Of a DNA stretch of 45,841 nt, positions 1-7,179 are shown piece after piece. The translations under genes and the position numbers were made by a program. Within the stretch, counting starts at the first letter, position 1; each line of letters begins with the position of its first letter. The stretch lies in IMG/VR virus record IMGVR_UViG_3300034159_000028, positions 1 to 45,841 of that record. One strand, written 5' to 3'. The notes under the pieces were generated by a model that was not told the DNA's origin, did not search any database, and worked only from the letters and a program-made list of their open reading frames with translations. The DNA is from a virus.

Positions 1-127
1 GCTAGACGCATCTTCGCCATGGACTCCCTGACCGAGACAGCTAACGCTGCCATGAAGATGCAGATCGGTTCCCGCCCGATGGCTTCCCCAGGGGACTACG
101 GCGTGGCGCAGAATAATCTGATGAACT
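1..127. repeat. Terminal direct repeat, copy 1 (circular assembly overlap)
   Basis: Bases 1-127 are identical to 45715-45841. The reading frame of the ATPase gene runs through the repeat without interruption, so joining the ends restores one intact gene. A 127-base overlap equals a common maximum assembly k-mer and most likely marks a circular or circularly permuted genome rather than true physical ends. Confidence 0.9.
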
Positions 128-438
128 TCCTCCGCCTGTGTACACAAGGCATGAACTGCCCCTTCGTGATGACCGCGCACGTAGACCGGGAGACTGATGG
201 CGTGACGCAGACAACGAAGATCATGATCAAGGCGATCGGGAAGGCACTCGCTACCGAAATCCCCACACTGTTCAGTGATATCATCTACACCACACGGGAA
301 GCGGCGACGTTCTGGTGGGACACTGCCGCCTATGGCGTGGACACGAAGACGCGATCGCTGGGCTACAAGTCCAAGATCACTCCGGATTTCGCACAGATCA
401 TGGACGTTTGGGCGAAACGGGCAGGAGGTGTGCTGTGA
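1..438 (+). CDS. RecA-like phage ATPase (AAA_24/Sak4-like), C-terminal part across the circular junction
   Basis: This is the 3' part of the gene that begins at 45121; joined across the 127-bp terminal repeat it encodes 343 residues. The part here starts in frame just before a Walker B-like strand (IFAMDSLTE). Further on it has a strand ending in TAHVD and a basic C-terminal region. The Walker A motif lies in the other part. The family is the phage nucleotide-binding AAA_24 group, which includes Sak4-type single-strand annealing or recombination ATPases. A role in recombination or replication is inferred from that family and from the neighbouring nuclease, methyltransferase and polymerase. 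The stop overlaps a GTG start at 435, so the genes are probably translationally coupled. Confidence 0.8.
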   Translation, partial: ARRIFAMDSLTETANAAMKMQIGSRPMASPGDYGVAQNNLMNFLRLCTQGMNCPFVMTAHVDRETDGVTQTTKIMIKAIGKALATEIPTLFSDIIYTTREAATFWWDTAAYGVDTKTRSLGYKSKITPDFAQIMDVWAKRAGGVL

Positions 439-698
439 GTCTCGTGCTAATCGGCGACGCTTGCGCTCACATCCCTGCTCACGCGAACGGAGGCAAGGCA
501 GCCTACCGTCAGATAGGCAAGGCGTTCAAGGACGGGGACGGGGACGGGGACCGTATCTCGATCAAGATCGACACGCTCCCGCTGCCCGGCAGTGGCTGGG
601 AAGGCTGGATCAACGTGTTCCCGCCGAAGCAAGACCTCGATCCTGCGCCAGACTCTTCGGAGCCTATCGCAGGAACCAGACGAATCATTAAGTTCTAG
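435..698 (+). CDS. Small conserved-looking phage protein, unknown function
   Basis: An 87-residue protein starting at GTG 435, which overlaps the ATPase stop codon (GTGA). The sequence has a DGDGDGD stretch encoded by a threefold GACGGG tandem repeat (about 533-554), followed by a strand-rich segment ending PLPGSGWEGWINVFPPK. I do not recognise a catalytic motif. The coupling to the recombination ATPase suggests a role in DNA metabolism. The hexanucleotide repeat could vary in copy number by slippage without breaking the frame. Confidence 0.65.
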   Translation: MSLVLIGDACAHIPAHANGGKAAYRQIGKAFKDGDGDGDRISIKIDTLPLPGSGWEGWINVFPPKQDLDPAPDSSEPIAGTRRIIKF

Positions 699-708
699 GA
701 GAATACCC

Positions 709-879
709 ATGGAAATAAAACGTGAAGTAACCACCGTCACTACCCTCGTGCTGACTGAAGCTGAAGTCGCCTGGCTCCGGGCCTGGCTGCAGGTTTCTTT
801 GCCGAACGAAGCACCTTCCGACATGGTGCAGCGTGGAGCGTTCTTTGCCGCACTTACTCCTCCGAAGGTGGGAGCATGA
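709..879 (+). CDS. Small hypothetical protein (56 aa)
   Basis: The ATG at 709 is preceded by AGGAGAA at about 697-703, a good ribosome-binding site. The product is 56 residues with a Thr/Val-rich N-terminal strand and one amphipathic helix (AEVAWLRAWLQ). A longer reading frame exists upstream but would overlap the preceding gene and lacks a comparable ribosome-binding site. The stop overlaps the next start. I do not recognise the family. Confidence 0.6.
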   Translation: MEIKREVTTVTTLVLTEAEVAWLRAWLQVSLPNEAPSDMVQRGAFFAALTPPKVGA

Positions 880-1058
880 GTCGCAAGCAATTCACCACTC
901 TCGTCGTGGAAGTTAAGGTGCCGCAGGCTCCGGGCAAGACCCAGAAGGAAATCCTCAACTGGCTCAAGGGCGCTATGCTGCAGGAAGGTTCTCCTTTCGC
1001 CAGTTACGCTCATCAAGTCCAGGTGAAGCTCACGGGCCACCAAACGACCTATCTCTAA
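876..1058 (+). CDS. Small hypothetical protein (60 aa)
   Basis: ATG at 876 overlaps the preceding TGA (ATGA), indicating translational coupling. The predicted 60-residue protein has a beta strand (TLVVEVKVPQ), a helix and a final strand. No motif is recognised. It lies in the replication arm between the recombination ATPase and a possible ssDNA-binding protein. Confidence 0.65.
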   Translation: MSRKQFTTLVVEVKVPQAPGKTQKEILNWLKGAMLQEGSPFASYAHQVQVKLTGHQTTYL

Positions 1059-1066
1059 ACGTGTCC

Positions 1067-1086
1067 GGGGCGACGTTAACAGCCCC
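1067..1086 (+). promoter_or_regulatory. Leader hairpin upstream of the 1114 gene
   Basis: A perfect 5-bp stem GGGGC/GCCCC encloses a 10-nt loop in the gap between the gene ending at 1058 and the start at 1114. A T-rich stretch and TTATAAGG follow. It could be a weak terminator or a leader structure like those before other genes in the plus arm. Confidence 0.45.
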
Positions 1087-1113
1087 TATTTTGTGTTATA
1101 AGGAAATTAAACT

Positions 1114-1596
1114 ATGTCATCAGCATTCGATCCCTCAGTGTTCCTGGACGCGCAAGTCAACGAGGTGAATGAAAAGCGTCCGCCCCTGCCAGTGGAAAAT
1201 CCCGACGACGCCAACGGCCTCTACACGGCAGTGATCGGGGAAATCAAAGCCGACTCCGGCATCGTCGGCAAAGGCGATAACGCAGGCAAGCCTTGGGTTT
1301 CTATGATCATCCCGCTGCGGATTCAAGTCCCCCCAGTGGTCCAAGCCCTCGGCGTTCCTGCCGAAATCACCTTGACCGATCGAGCTTTCCTGGACCTTAC
1401 CCCCACCGGGGGCCTAGACAACAGCAAGGGCAAGAACCGTCGGCAGAAGGACTACCGCGACGCGACTGGCACCAACGTGGCGGGTGTACCGTTCGCCTGG
1501 CGCCAGCTGCAGAGTAAGGTGGTTAAGGTGAAAGTGAACCACGAACTTTACCAAGACCAGATTCAAGAACGTCCGGGCCTGATCCTGCCGAGCTAA
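1114..1596 (+). CDS. Putative ssDNA-binding-like replication protein
   Basis: A 160-residue, strand-rich protein with an acidic N-terminal half (VNEKRPPLPVENPDDANG), a central PWVSMIIPLRIQVPP segment and a basic loop (KGKNRRQKDYRDATG). It ends with short strands rather than an acidic SSB-type tail. Size, composition and position next to the recombination ATPase, nuclease and polymerase resemble phage proteins annotated as DUF669- or SSB-like, but I cannot identify an OB fold from sequence alone. Function is therefore inference. An AAGGAAAT ribosome-binding site precedes the ATG. Confidence 0.65.
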   Translation: MSSAFDPSVFLDAQVNEVNEKRPPLPVENPDDANGLYTAVIGEIKADSGIVGKGDNAGKPWVSMIIPLRIQVPPVVQALGVPAEITLTDRAFLDLTPTGGLDNSKGKNRRQKDYRDATGTNVAGVPFAWRQLQSKVVKVKVNHELYQDQIQERPGLILPS

Positions 1597-1692
1597 TCAA
1601 CCAAGGGGGAAAGCGGATGCTGGAGTGCTAGGGGTTCCTGACACGGGCCAACCAGACGCAGCGAGTACCCTTAACTTTTCAAAGGAGTTTAT

Positions 1693-1800
1693 ATGGGTCG
1701 TTCTTTTTCAGGTAGTACGGTCGGCTATGGCGTTAACGAAGCACAGGGTATTGCCGCACAAGCCATCTCCCGTGAGGATCGCAACGCAATGGATTATTAG
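1693..1800 (+). CDS. Very small hypothetical protein (35 aa)
   Basis: ATG at 1693 follows a strong AAAGGAG at 1681-1687. The 35-residue product is Gly/Ser-rich at its start and ends in EDRNAMDY, with a TAG stop at 1798-1800. The next gene starts 4 bases later. The ribosome-binding site and tight spacing are the main support; no family is recognised. Confidence 0.55.
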   Translation: MGRSFSGSTVGYGVNEAQGIAAQAISREDRNAMDY

Positions 1801-1803
1801 CCT

Positions 1804-2013
1804 ATGCAATCTCGCCTTCAATCTTTATTCGAGGCCATCGCCAATGTGGTGCTTGGCTACGGAGTAGCTTTGGGGGCGCAATTGATTGTGTTCCCTTGGT
1901 TCTCCATCAACATTCCCCTGGCGAGTAACATCGCCATCGGAGTGATTTTCACTGCCGTCTCCCTGGTAAGGTCCTACCTGCTGCGGAGACTTTTCAACTG
2001 GTGGCATAAGTAA
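1804..2013 (+). CDS. Small two-helix membrane protein (DUF7220-like)
   Basis: A 69-residue protein with two probable membrane helices: about residues 12-32 (ANVVLGYGVALGAQLIVFPWF) and 40-60 (NIAIGVIFTAVSLVRSYLL). It has a basic C-terminal end (RRLFNWWHK). This arrangement matches a small membrane protein common in phages of Proteobacteria, catalogued as DUF7220. The function is unknown; it probably sits in the inner membrane. It starts four bases after the preceding stop. Confidence 0.7.
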   Translation: MQSRLQSLFEAIANVVLGYGVALGAQLIVFPWFSINIPLASNIAIGVIFTAVSLVRSYLLRRLFNWWHK

Positions 2014-2042
2014 GCGCGGATTATCCCGCAATAACTCGCACG
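2013..2042. repeat. Intergenic palindrome, copy 1
   Basis: A GCGGATTAT arm, the 6-base spacer CCCGCA and an ATAACTCGC arm form an imperfect inverted repeat directly after the membrane-protein gene. An extra half-site (CGGATTATT) follows at 2041. It is one of seven genome copies, all intergenic. No matching ECF-type promoter accompanies this copy. Confidence 0.75.
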
Positions 2043-2050
2043 GATTATTC

Positions 2051-2401
2051 ATGAAGATAAAACCTTTCATTCCCGTCTCCGAACAGATGTGTACGCTCAA
2101 ACGACATTCCTGGAGTGTAGCGCGTTTGTTTCAGCTGTCCAAGGAACTCCCCGTGATGGACGTTCCGCTGGAGCACTTGAACCTTTACATCGTGTATGAG
2201 AAGCTGACCTTGCGCGAAATGGTCATGCACATAAAGGCCGTGGCCGACGCAGACCTTTCCTTCCCGATTATTCTTGATGAAGACGGAGAACTCATGGACG
2301 GATGCCACCGAATTATGAGAGCTCTTCTCGAAGGCGCGCCTACAATCAAGGCTGTCCGCTTTGAATCAAATCCCCCTCCGTGCCAAATTAAAGATATTTA
2401 A
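2051..2401 (+). CDS. ParB/sulfiredoxin-fold protein
   Basis: A 116-residue protein whose C-terminal half has the ParB-like pattern: a strand (SFPIILDEDGELMDG) followed by CHRIMRALLEG, matching the G(x)HR box seen in ParB/Srx-type nuclease folds. It has no obvious DNA-binding helix-turn-helix. It stands directly before a ParB-methyltransferase fusion, which suggests a joint role in DNA marking or genome handling. The ATG follows the palindrome at 2013-2042. Confidence 0.65.
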   Translation: MKIKPFIPVSEQMCTLKRHSWSVARLFQLSKELPVMDVPLEHLNLYIVYEKLTLREMVMHIKAVADADLSFPIILDEDGELMDGCHRIMRALLEGAPTIKAVRFESNPPPCQIKDI

Positions 2402-2411
2402 GGACTCTCTC

Positions 2412-3752
2412 ATGACAAGAAAACTCGCCTCAACCGCCTCAATCAAGATCGCCCCTGATCGTCAACGCAAACACTTCGACCCCGCCAAGCTCCACGAATT
2501 CGGTGACGCCGTGGAAGCACAAGGGCTACTTAACGCAATTGTTTTAAGGATTGTTGGAGATGACTACTACCTCGTCGCCGGAGAACGAAGACTCCGTACC
2601 ACCAAAGACCTTCACGCCCTCGGGCGTACTTACTCCTACGATGGAGAGGTGGTTCCTCTTGGATTTATCCCGTACACGCTCCTCTCCGACCTCGATCCCC
2701 TCGCGGCGGAAGAAGCTGAACTCTCCGAAAACATCAACCGGGAAGACCTCACGTGGCAAGAACGCGCCGCGGCCCACGCAAGACTCTCCGCCCTCCGAGC
2801 TAAGCAAGCAACCGTCGCAGGCCAAGCTCCCCCGACTGTTGCAGCCCTCGCCGTTGAAGTCCGCGGGTCGAGCGAAGGGGTTAACCAAGAAACCACGCGA
2901 CGGGAGTTGATCGTCGCGAAGCACCTGGATAATCCCGCCGTCCGCGCTGCGAAGTCCGTGGATGAAGCGTTCAAGGTGTTGAAGAAAGAGGAAGCGCAAG
3001 CGAAGAACCAGGCACTTGGCGTGAGTGTTGGACGGAACTTTACGGCGAATGTGCACCAGTTAATCAACGCGAATTCCCTCGAGTGGATGCAGTTGGCACC
3101 CGACGCTCAGTTCGACTGCATCCTCACCGACCCTCCCTACGGCATGAACGCAGATGAGTTCGGGGACTCCGGTGGCCTCGCTGCGGGCGGCCACGGCTAC
3201 GAAGACTCCGCTGCGAACTTCCTCAAGATCCTGGAAGTCCTCGCTCCCGAGTCCTACCGCCTCGCCAAGGGCCAAGCGCACCTGTACTGCTTCTGCGACA
3301 TTGATTGGTTCCATACTATGAAGACTGCATTCTCCGCCGCAGGCTGGAACGTCTTTCGTACTCCGTGGTTCTGGTATAAGAAGGCCGGAATGCGTGCACC
3401 TTGGCCGGAGTGGGGTCCGCAGCGGAAGTACGAAACGATTCTCTACGCGGTGAAGGGGAAGCGTCCAGTGCTCAAGATGCTCGGGGACGTGCTGGAGTAT
3501 CCCGCCGACGCGAACCTTGGCCACGCAGCGCAGAAGCCGGTGGCCCTGTACGCCGACTTGCTCTCCCGGACGTGCCTCCCTGGCCAGCGCGTTCTCGACG
3601 CGTTCTGTGGCAGCGGCCCAATCTTCGCGGCAGCGCAGGAGCTGAAGGTAATCGCCACCGGGGTGGAGATGGATACAGCTTCTTATGGAATAGCAGTGCA
3701 GCGGATTCAGCACCTGAAGACTTCGTCGGACGACTTACTTGAAGGGATTTGA
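2412..3752 (+). CDS. ParB-like domain fused to DNA methyltransferase
   Basis: A 446-residue fusion. Residues about 5-130 are ParB-like: LNAIVLRI, LVAGERRLR and ENINREDLTWQERA, the classic box II and following helix. Residues about 215-440 are an N6-adenine or N4-cytosine methyltransferase of the beta order. The catalytic DPPYGM is at 240-245 before the AdoMet-binding FCGSGP at 398-403, and HAAQKP is near 371. Such fusions are common in phages and probably protect DNA from host restriction. The ATG at 2412 avoids the long overlap required by an upstream start. Target specificity cannot be read from sequence. Confidence 0.9.
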   Translation: MTRKLASTASIKIAPDRQRKHFDPAKLHEFGDAVEAQGLLNAIVLRIVGDDYYLVAGERRLRTTKDLHALGRTYSYDGEVVPLGFIPYTLLSDLDPLAAEEAELSENINREDLTWQERAAAHARLSALRAKQATVAGQAPPTVAALAVEVRGSSEGVNQETTRRELIVAKHLDNPAVRAAKSVDEAFKVLKKEEAQAKNQALGVSVGRNFTANVHQLINANSLEWMQLAPDAQFDCILTDPPYGMNADEFGDSGGLAAGGHGYEDSAANFLKILEVLAPESYRLAKGQAHLYCFCDIDWFHTMKTAFSAAGWNVFRTPWFWYKKAGMRAPWPEWGPQRKYETILYAVKGKRPVLKMLGDVLEYPADANLGHAAQKPVALYADLLSRTCLPGQRVLDAFCGSGPIFAAAQELKVIATGVEMDTASYGIAVQRIQHLKTSSDDLLEGI

Positions 3753-3753
3753 T

Positions 3754-3927
3754 GTGGACAAATTCCGTGGAATCCTCTGCATCTTTCGCTGCGCCTTTTA
3801 CATCAGCTGGAGAATCTTCCACGCCAAGACCTGGAATATGCTTTGGGCCGACTTGGAGGAACTCGACGGAACTCGTAGTCGCTTGACCTACAGGCGCACT
3901 GCAACTGGATACACAATAAATAAGTAG
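3754..3927 (+). CDS. Small hypothetical protein (57 aa)
   Basis: I chose GTG at 3754 because GAAGGG at 3741-3746 lies 7 bases upstream; a TTG at 3739 is the alternative. The product is about 57 residues with an aromatic, hydrophobic N-terminal segment (GILCIFRCAFYISWRIF) that could be a membrane or amphipathic helix, then a polar tail. No family is recognised. Base composition becomes more AT-rich from here through the HNH gene. Confidence 0.5.
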   Translation: MDKFRGILCIFRCAFYISWRIFHAKTWNMLWADLEELDGTRSRLTYRRTATGYTINK

Positions 3928-3934
3928 GAGCTAT

Positions 3935-4171
3935 ATGTCTAATTTTGGTTTAGCTCACGCTAAAATTCAGGGAAAAGCAATAGTTGTAGACTCAGACTAT
4001 CCGGGCCGCTTCCCCGAAGTTCAGCGCAAAGACTCTTCCAGCTACTTAGAAATACCACTAACCGTAGCGCAATACACACACTTAGCCTTTCTGCTGGAAT
4101 CAAGCTCTGAGCTGTTTTTCAGGGAACTTGCAGCGGACTGTCGGGCAGCTATAAAACAACTGGAGTTATAA
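3935..4171 (+). CDS. Hypothetical protein (78 aa)
   Basis: A 78-residue protein preceded by TAGGAG. It has an N-terminal strand segment (KIQGKAIVVDSDYPG) and a C-terminal helix (LLESSSELFFRELAADCRAAIKQLEL). No family is recognised. Its stop overlaps the start of a relic of the DNA polymerase 5' end (TAATG at 4169-4173), so before the HNH gene arrived this gene probably sat directly upstream of the polymerase. Confidence 0.65.
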   Translation: MSNFGLAHAKIQGKAIVVDSDYPGRFPEVQRKDSSSYLEIPLTVAQYTHLAFLLESSSELFFRELAADCRAAIKQLEL

Positions 4172-4272
4172 TGCAAATCAATGGCGAAGGCCCAATCCCT
4201 ACACGAGTAATGATCGTAGGAAAAGTATTTAACATAGGCTTTAGACGGGAGGCTAATTATGCCTGCGCGTAA
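4171..4272 (+). pseudogene. Relic duplicate of the DNA polymerase 5' end
   Basis: A 33-codon reading frame starting MQINGEGPIPTRVMIVG, against MIINGEGPIPARILIVG at the start of the real polymerase gene (4717): 13 of 17 residues agree. After that the similarity stops and the frame ends inside the HNH gene. The HNH gene therefore lies between a dead and a live copy of the polymerase 5' end. This is best read as a footprint of HNH gene insertion with replacement of the polymerase start. Confidence 0.8.
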
Positions 4273-4720
4273 GTCTCGCTGGGATTTTTGGGGGCGTGTA
4301 AGTAAAGCGGGCTATAACGAATGCTGGGAATGGCAAGGGGCTAAGTCTGCGTCAGGCCACGGCCGCGTCATGGCGGAGGGAAAAATTTGGTACACGCACC
4401 GACTTGCTTATGAGTTCTCAAAGGGTACTTTACCTGCGTGGAGCTTTGACGCAGAGGTACAGCACAGCTGTAATAATCCTGCTTGTTGTAATCCCTTACA
4501 TCTTTGGCTAGGAACACGCAAAGATAACATGAAAACGGCAGGGGAGCAGGGCAAGTTATCGCGTAAAGGTTGCGCAAATGGAAACAGTAAGCTATCGGAT
4601 GAAGCTATTAAAGCTATACGAAGTGACCCAAGAACTTCAAGAGTGATAGGAGCAGACTATGGAATATCGCATCGGCAAGTTCTCAACATTCGTAACGGAA
4701 TTAACTGGAGTGTTACATGA
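4259..4720 (+). CDS. HNH homing endonuclease (HNH_3 type)
   Basis: A 153-residue protein. The HNH_3 core is clear: NECWEWQGAK near residue 20, then VQHSCNNPACCNPLHLWLGT (about 70-89) followed by RKDNM. The C-terminal part (DEAIKAIRSDP, IGADYGISHRQVLNIRNG) looks like a helix-turn-helix DNA-binding region as in group I intron and free-standing homing enzymes. It overlaps the polymerase start (ATGA at 4717) and is flanked upstream by a relic polymerase 5' end. The gene is more AT-rich than the core genome, consistent with mobility. GGGAGG precedes the start. Confidence 0.9.
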   Translation: MPARKSRWDFWGRVSKAGYNECWEWQGAKSASGHGRVMAEGKIWYTHRLAYEFSKGTLPAWSFDAEVQHSCNNPACCNPLHLWLGTRKDNMKTAGEQGKLSRKGCANGNSKLSDEAIKAIRSDPRTSRVIGADYGISHRQVLNIRNGINWSVT

Positions 4721-7179
4721 TAATAAATGGCGAGGGACCTATACCAGCACGTATATTAATCGTAGGGGAATTCCCCGGTGCCCAGGACCGAGTTCCTTTT
4801 GACGGGGCAGCCGGGATGGAGTTGAATCGGATGCTTCATGAGGTGGGCATCATGCGGAGCGAATGCTACACCACCTACGCTTGTAAAGAGCGCCCACCCG
4901 GCGGGCAGATCGGGGAGTTCGTAGCGCTGAAGAAGAAGGACATTGGTCCATACCATCAAGCTATCCGCGGCCTGTACTGCACGCCCCAGATCCATCACGG
5001 CATCCGCTCCTTGGAAACGGAGATTGAGATGGTCCAGCCGAACATCATCATAGCTATGGGCAACCTGGCCATGTGGGCGCTGACGGGTCACTGGAGCGTG
5101 CTGAAGTGGAGGGGATCACAGCTGATGACGGATAAGGGCGTGAAGGTAATTCCGACTCTCACCCCTGGCGCAGTCATACGCGAGTGGCCGCAACGTGCAG
5201 TCGTCCTCTCCGACCTCCGTCGTGTTAAGCGCCACATGACTACGCGCGGGTACTCCAACAAGCCGGAGTGGAGATTCATCGTCCGTCCCAGCTTCGATAC
5301 AACAATAAACACCTTGGGGAAGTTGCTTATCCAGGCCGAGACTTCCGCCGACCCCCTCTGGATCGACTTCGACATTGAAACTCGCAGTGGGCACATCGAC
5401 TGCATCGGGCTCAGCTGGACGCTCGAGGACGCCATCTGCATTCCCTTCATGGCTCGCGGGAAGCCCCTTGGCTACTGGGAAGCCGAGCAAGAAACCCACA
5501 TCGTCTACCGCCTGTATAAGCTCCTTACCCACAAACGCGTGAAGGTACGCTGGCAGAACGGTCTCTACGATGCGCAGTACGTTCACCGGCACTGGCACTT
5601 CATCCCTCACGGCGGCCAGGACACTATGATCACACAGCACAGCGTCTTCTGCGCGCTGCCGAAGGGCCTGGCCTTCATCGCCTCCATGTACGCTGATTGG
5701 TATGTGTACTGGAAAGACGAAGGGAAGATCGCCTCCGACGTACCGGAAGAGCAACGCTGGACATACAACCTCCAGGATTGCGTCTACACGCGGGAGTCCG
5801 GGGAGGTCCTGCAAATTACTGCAGAAGCAATGAAGCTCAAGGAGGTCGACTACCATCAGCAGAAGCTCTTCTACCCAGTGCTCAACGCAATGATCCGAGG
5901 CGTTCGTATCCGCCCGGAGGTCAAAGCTCAAATGGTCCTTGACATTCAGGAAGAGCTCTCCCATCGCGAAGCTTTCCTCCACAACATTCTTGGCCACTCG
6001 ATCAATCCCGGATCATCCAAGCAAATGCAGGCCCTCTTCTACGACGACTTGCAGCAACCCGTGATATACCAGCGCAAAGTCGTCCAGGGTCGCACCGTCA
6101 TGGCGCCAACCTGCAACGATGAAGCGCTCACCAAGCTCGCGGCCAAGGAACCTTTAATCAAACCCATCTGTAACTGCATCGCGGACATTCGTACCTTACA
6201 CAAGTTCCTCAACGACTTCGTCATGATGCCCCTGGACGAAGACGGCCGGATGCGTTGCTCATTCAACATTGCTGGAGACGCTGGTGGAAAATCTGCACCT
6301 TACTCATACCGACTCTCGTCGTCCAAAAACCCTTTCGGAAGTGGAGGAAATCTGCAGACCATACCTTCGGAGAAATCTAAGTCCAGCGGTAAGGCAGCTG
6401 CTCGTGGATCTATGGACTTCACCCTCCCTAACATACGAGCAATGTATGGCCCAGACCCAGGCTTTACTTTCTTCGACATGGACCTTGACCGAGCCGACCT
6501 CCAAATTGTAGTGAGGGAAGCGGGGGAGCCCGACTGGATCGCCGCCATGAAGTCCGGCGTGGATATGCACTTGATGAATGCTTTCATGATCGCGAAGAAG
6601 CCGATGCCTCCACTGGAGGAACTGGTTGAGTCCCATCCGCGCTATGCAGATCACAGAATGCCGCTGAAGCATGCACGTGAGTTTGCCAAGGTGTTCTGCC
6701 ATGCGACGAACTACGGAGGTGGCGCGAAGACAGTTGCGGCTCACACAGGCAAGTCTGTACACGAGATCGACCAAGCGCAGAAGTACTGGTTCTCCGCGCA
6801 CCCGGGTATCCATCAGTGGCACCAACGGACTTTCGAGCAGATCAACAAGTACCGCTACGTAGAAAACAAATGGGGGTATAGATGGTATATATTCGACCGG
6901 CTCGAGGCACTGCTTCCTGAAGCACTAGCCTGGGTTCCTCAGTCAACCGTGGGGATTCTGATAAATCGCATCTGGACTTCCTTCTACGAGAACATCCCCG
7001 AGGTGCAAGTGTTACTCCAAGTACATGATAGTTTGGCCGGGCAACTTCCTACTCACAGGGCCTCCGTCCTAATTCCTCTCATGGAGAAGTACTCCCGTAT
7101 CGAGATTCCTTACGAAGTTCCGTTGATCATTCCAACGGGAGTTAAGACTTCGACCATATCCTGGGGAGATGTAGCGTAA
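4717..7179 (+). CDS. Uracil-DNA glycosylase / family A DNA polymerase fusion
   Basis: An 820-residue fusion. Residues about 10-175 match family 4/5 uracil-DNA glycosylase (GEFPGAQDRVPFDGAAG at 17-33, IIIAMGNLA at 110-118, TLTPGAVIR). Residues about 210-360 carry a 3'-5' exonuclease: WIDFDIET, NGLYDAQYV and YNLQDCVYT. Residues about 530-815 are a family A polymerase: motif A DMDLDRADLQ, motif B RMPLKHAREF...NYGGG, and motif C VHDSL. The usual glutamate of HDE is serine here, and motif A has DLQ for the common ELR. There is no 5'-3' exonuclease domain. It is the genome's replicative polymerase. Coupled by overlap to the next gene. Confidence 0.92.
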   Translation: MIINGEGPIPARILIVGEFPGAQDRVPFDGAAGMELNRMLHEVGIMRSECYTTYACKERPPGGQIGEFVALKKKDIGPYHQAIRGLYCTPQIHHGIRSLETEIEMVQPNIIIAMGNLAMWALTGHWSVLKWRGSQLMTDKGVKVIPTLTPGAVIREWPQRAVVLSDLRRVKRHMTTRGYSNKPEWRFIVRPSFDTTINTLGKLLIQAETSADPLWIDFDIETRSGHIDCIGLSWTLEDAICIPFMARGKPLGYWEAEQETHIVYRLYKLLTHKRVKVRWQNGLYDAQYVHRHWHFIPHGGQDTMITQHSVFCALPKGLAFIASMYADWYVYWKDEGKIASDVPEEQRWTYNLQDCVYTRESGEVLQITAEAMKLKEVDYHQQKLFYPVLNAMIRGVRIRPEVKAQMVLDIQEELSHREAFLHNILGHSINPGSSKQMQALFYDDLQQPVIYQRKVVQGRTVMAPTCNDEALTKLAAKEPLIKPICNCIADIRTLHKFLNDFVMMPLDEDGRMRCSFNIAGDAGGKSAPYSYRLSSSKNPFGSGGNLQTIPSEKSKSSGKAAARGSMDFTLPNIRAMYGPDPGFTFFDMDLDRADLQIVVREAGEPDWIAAMKSGVDMHLMNAFMIAKKPMPPLEELVESHPRYADHRMPLKHAREFAKVFCHATNYGGGAKTVAAHTGKSVHEIDQAQKYWFSAHPGIHQWHQRTFEQINKYRYVENKWGYRWYIFDRLEALLPEALAWVPQSTVGILINRIWTSFYENIPEVQVLLQVHDSLAGQLPTHRASVLIPLMEKYSRIEIPYEVPLIIPTGVKTSTISWGDVA

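Noticed and set aside
1983-2015. GAGACTT-N15-AAGTAA near the palindrome at 2013 as a seventh promoter
   Set aside because: Both elements have several mismatches to the consensus and the distance to the palindrome differs from the true cassettes.
5116-5997. Long minus-strand reading frame (293 codons) inside the polymerase gene
   Set aside because: It is antisense to clear UDG/exonuclease motifs and arises from codon bias in a GC-rich gene; there is no ribosome-binding site or coupling.
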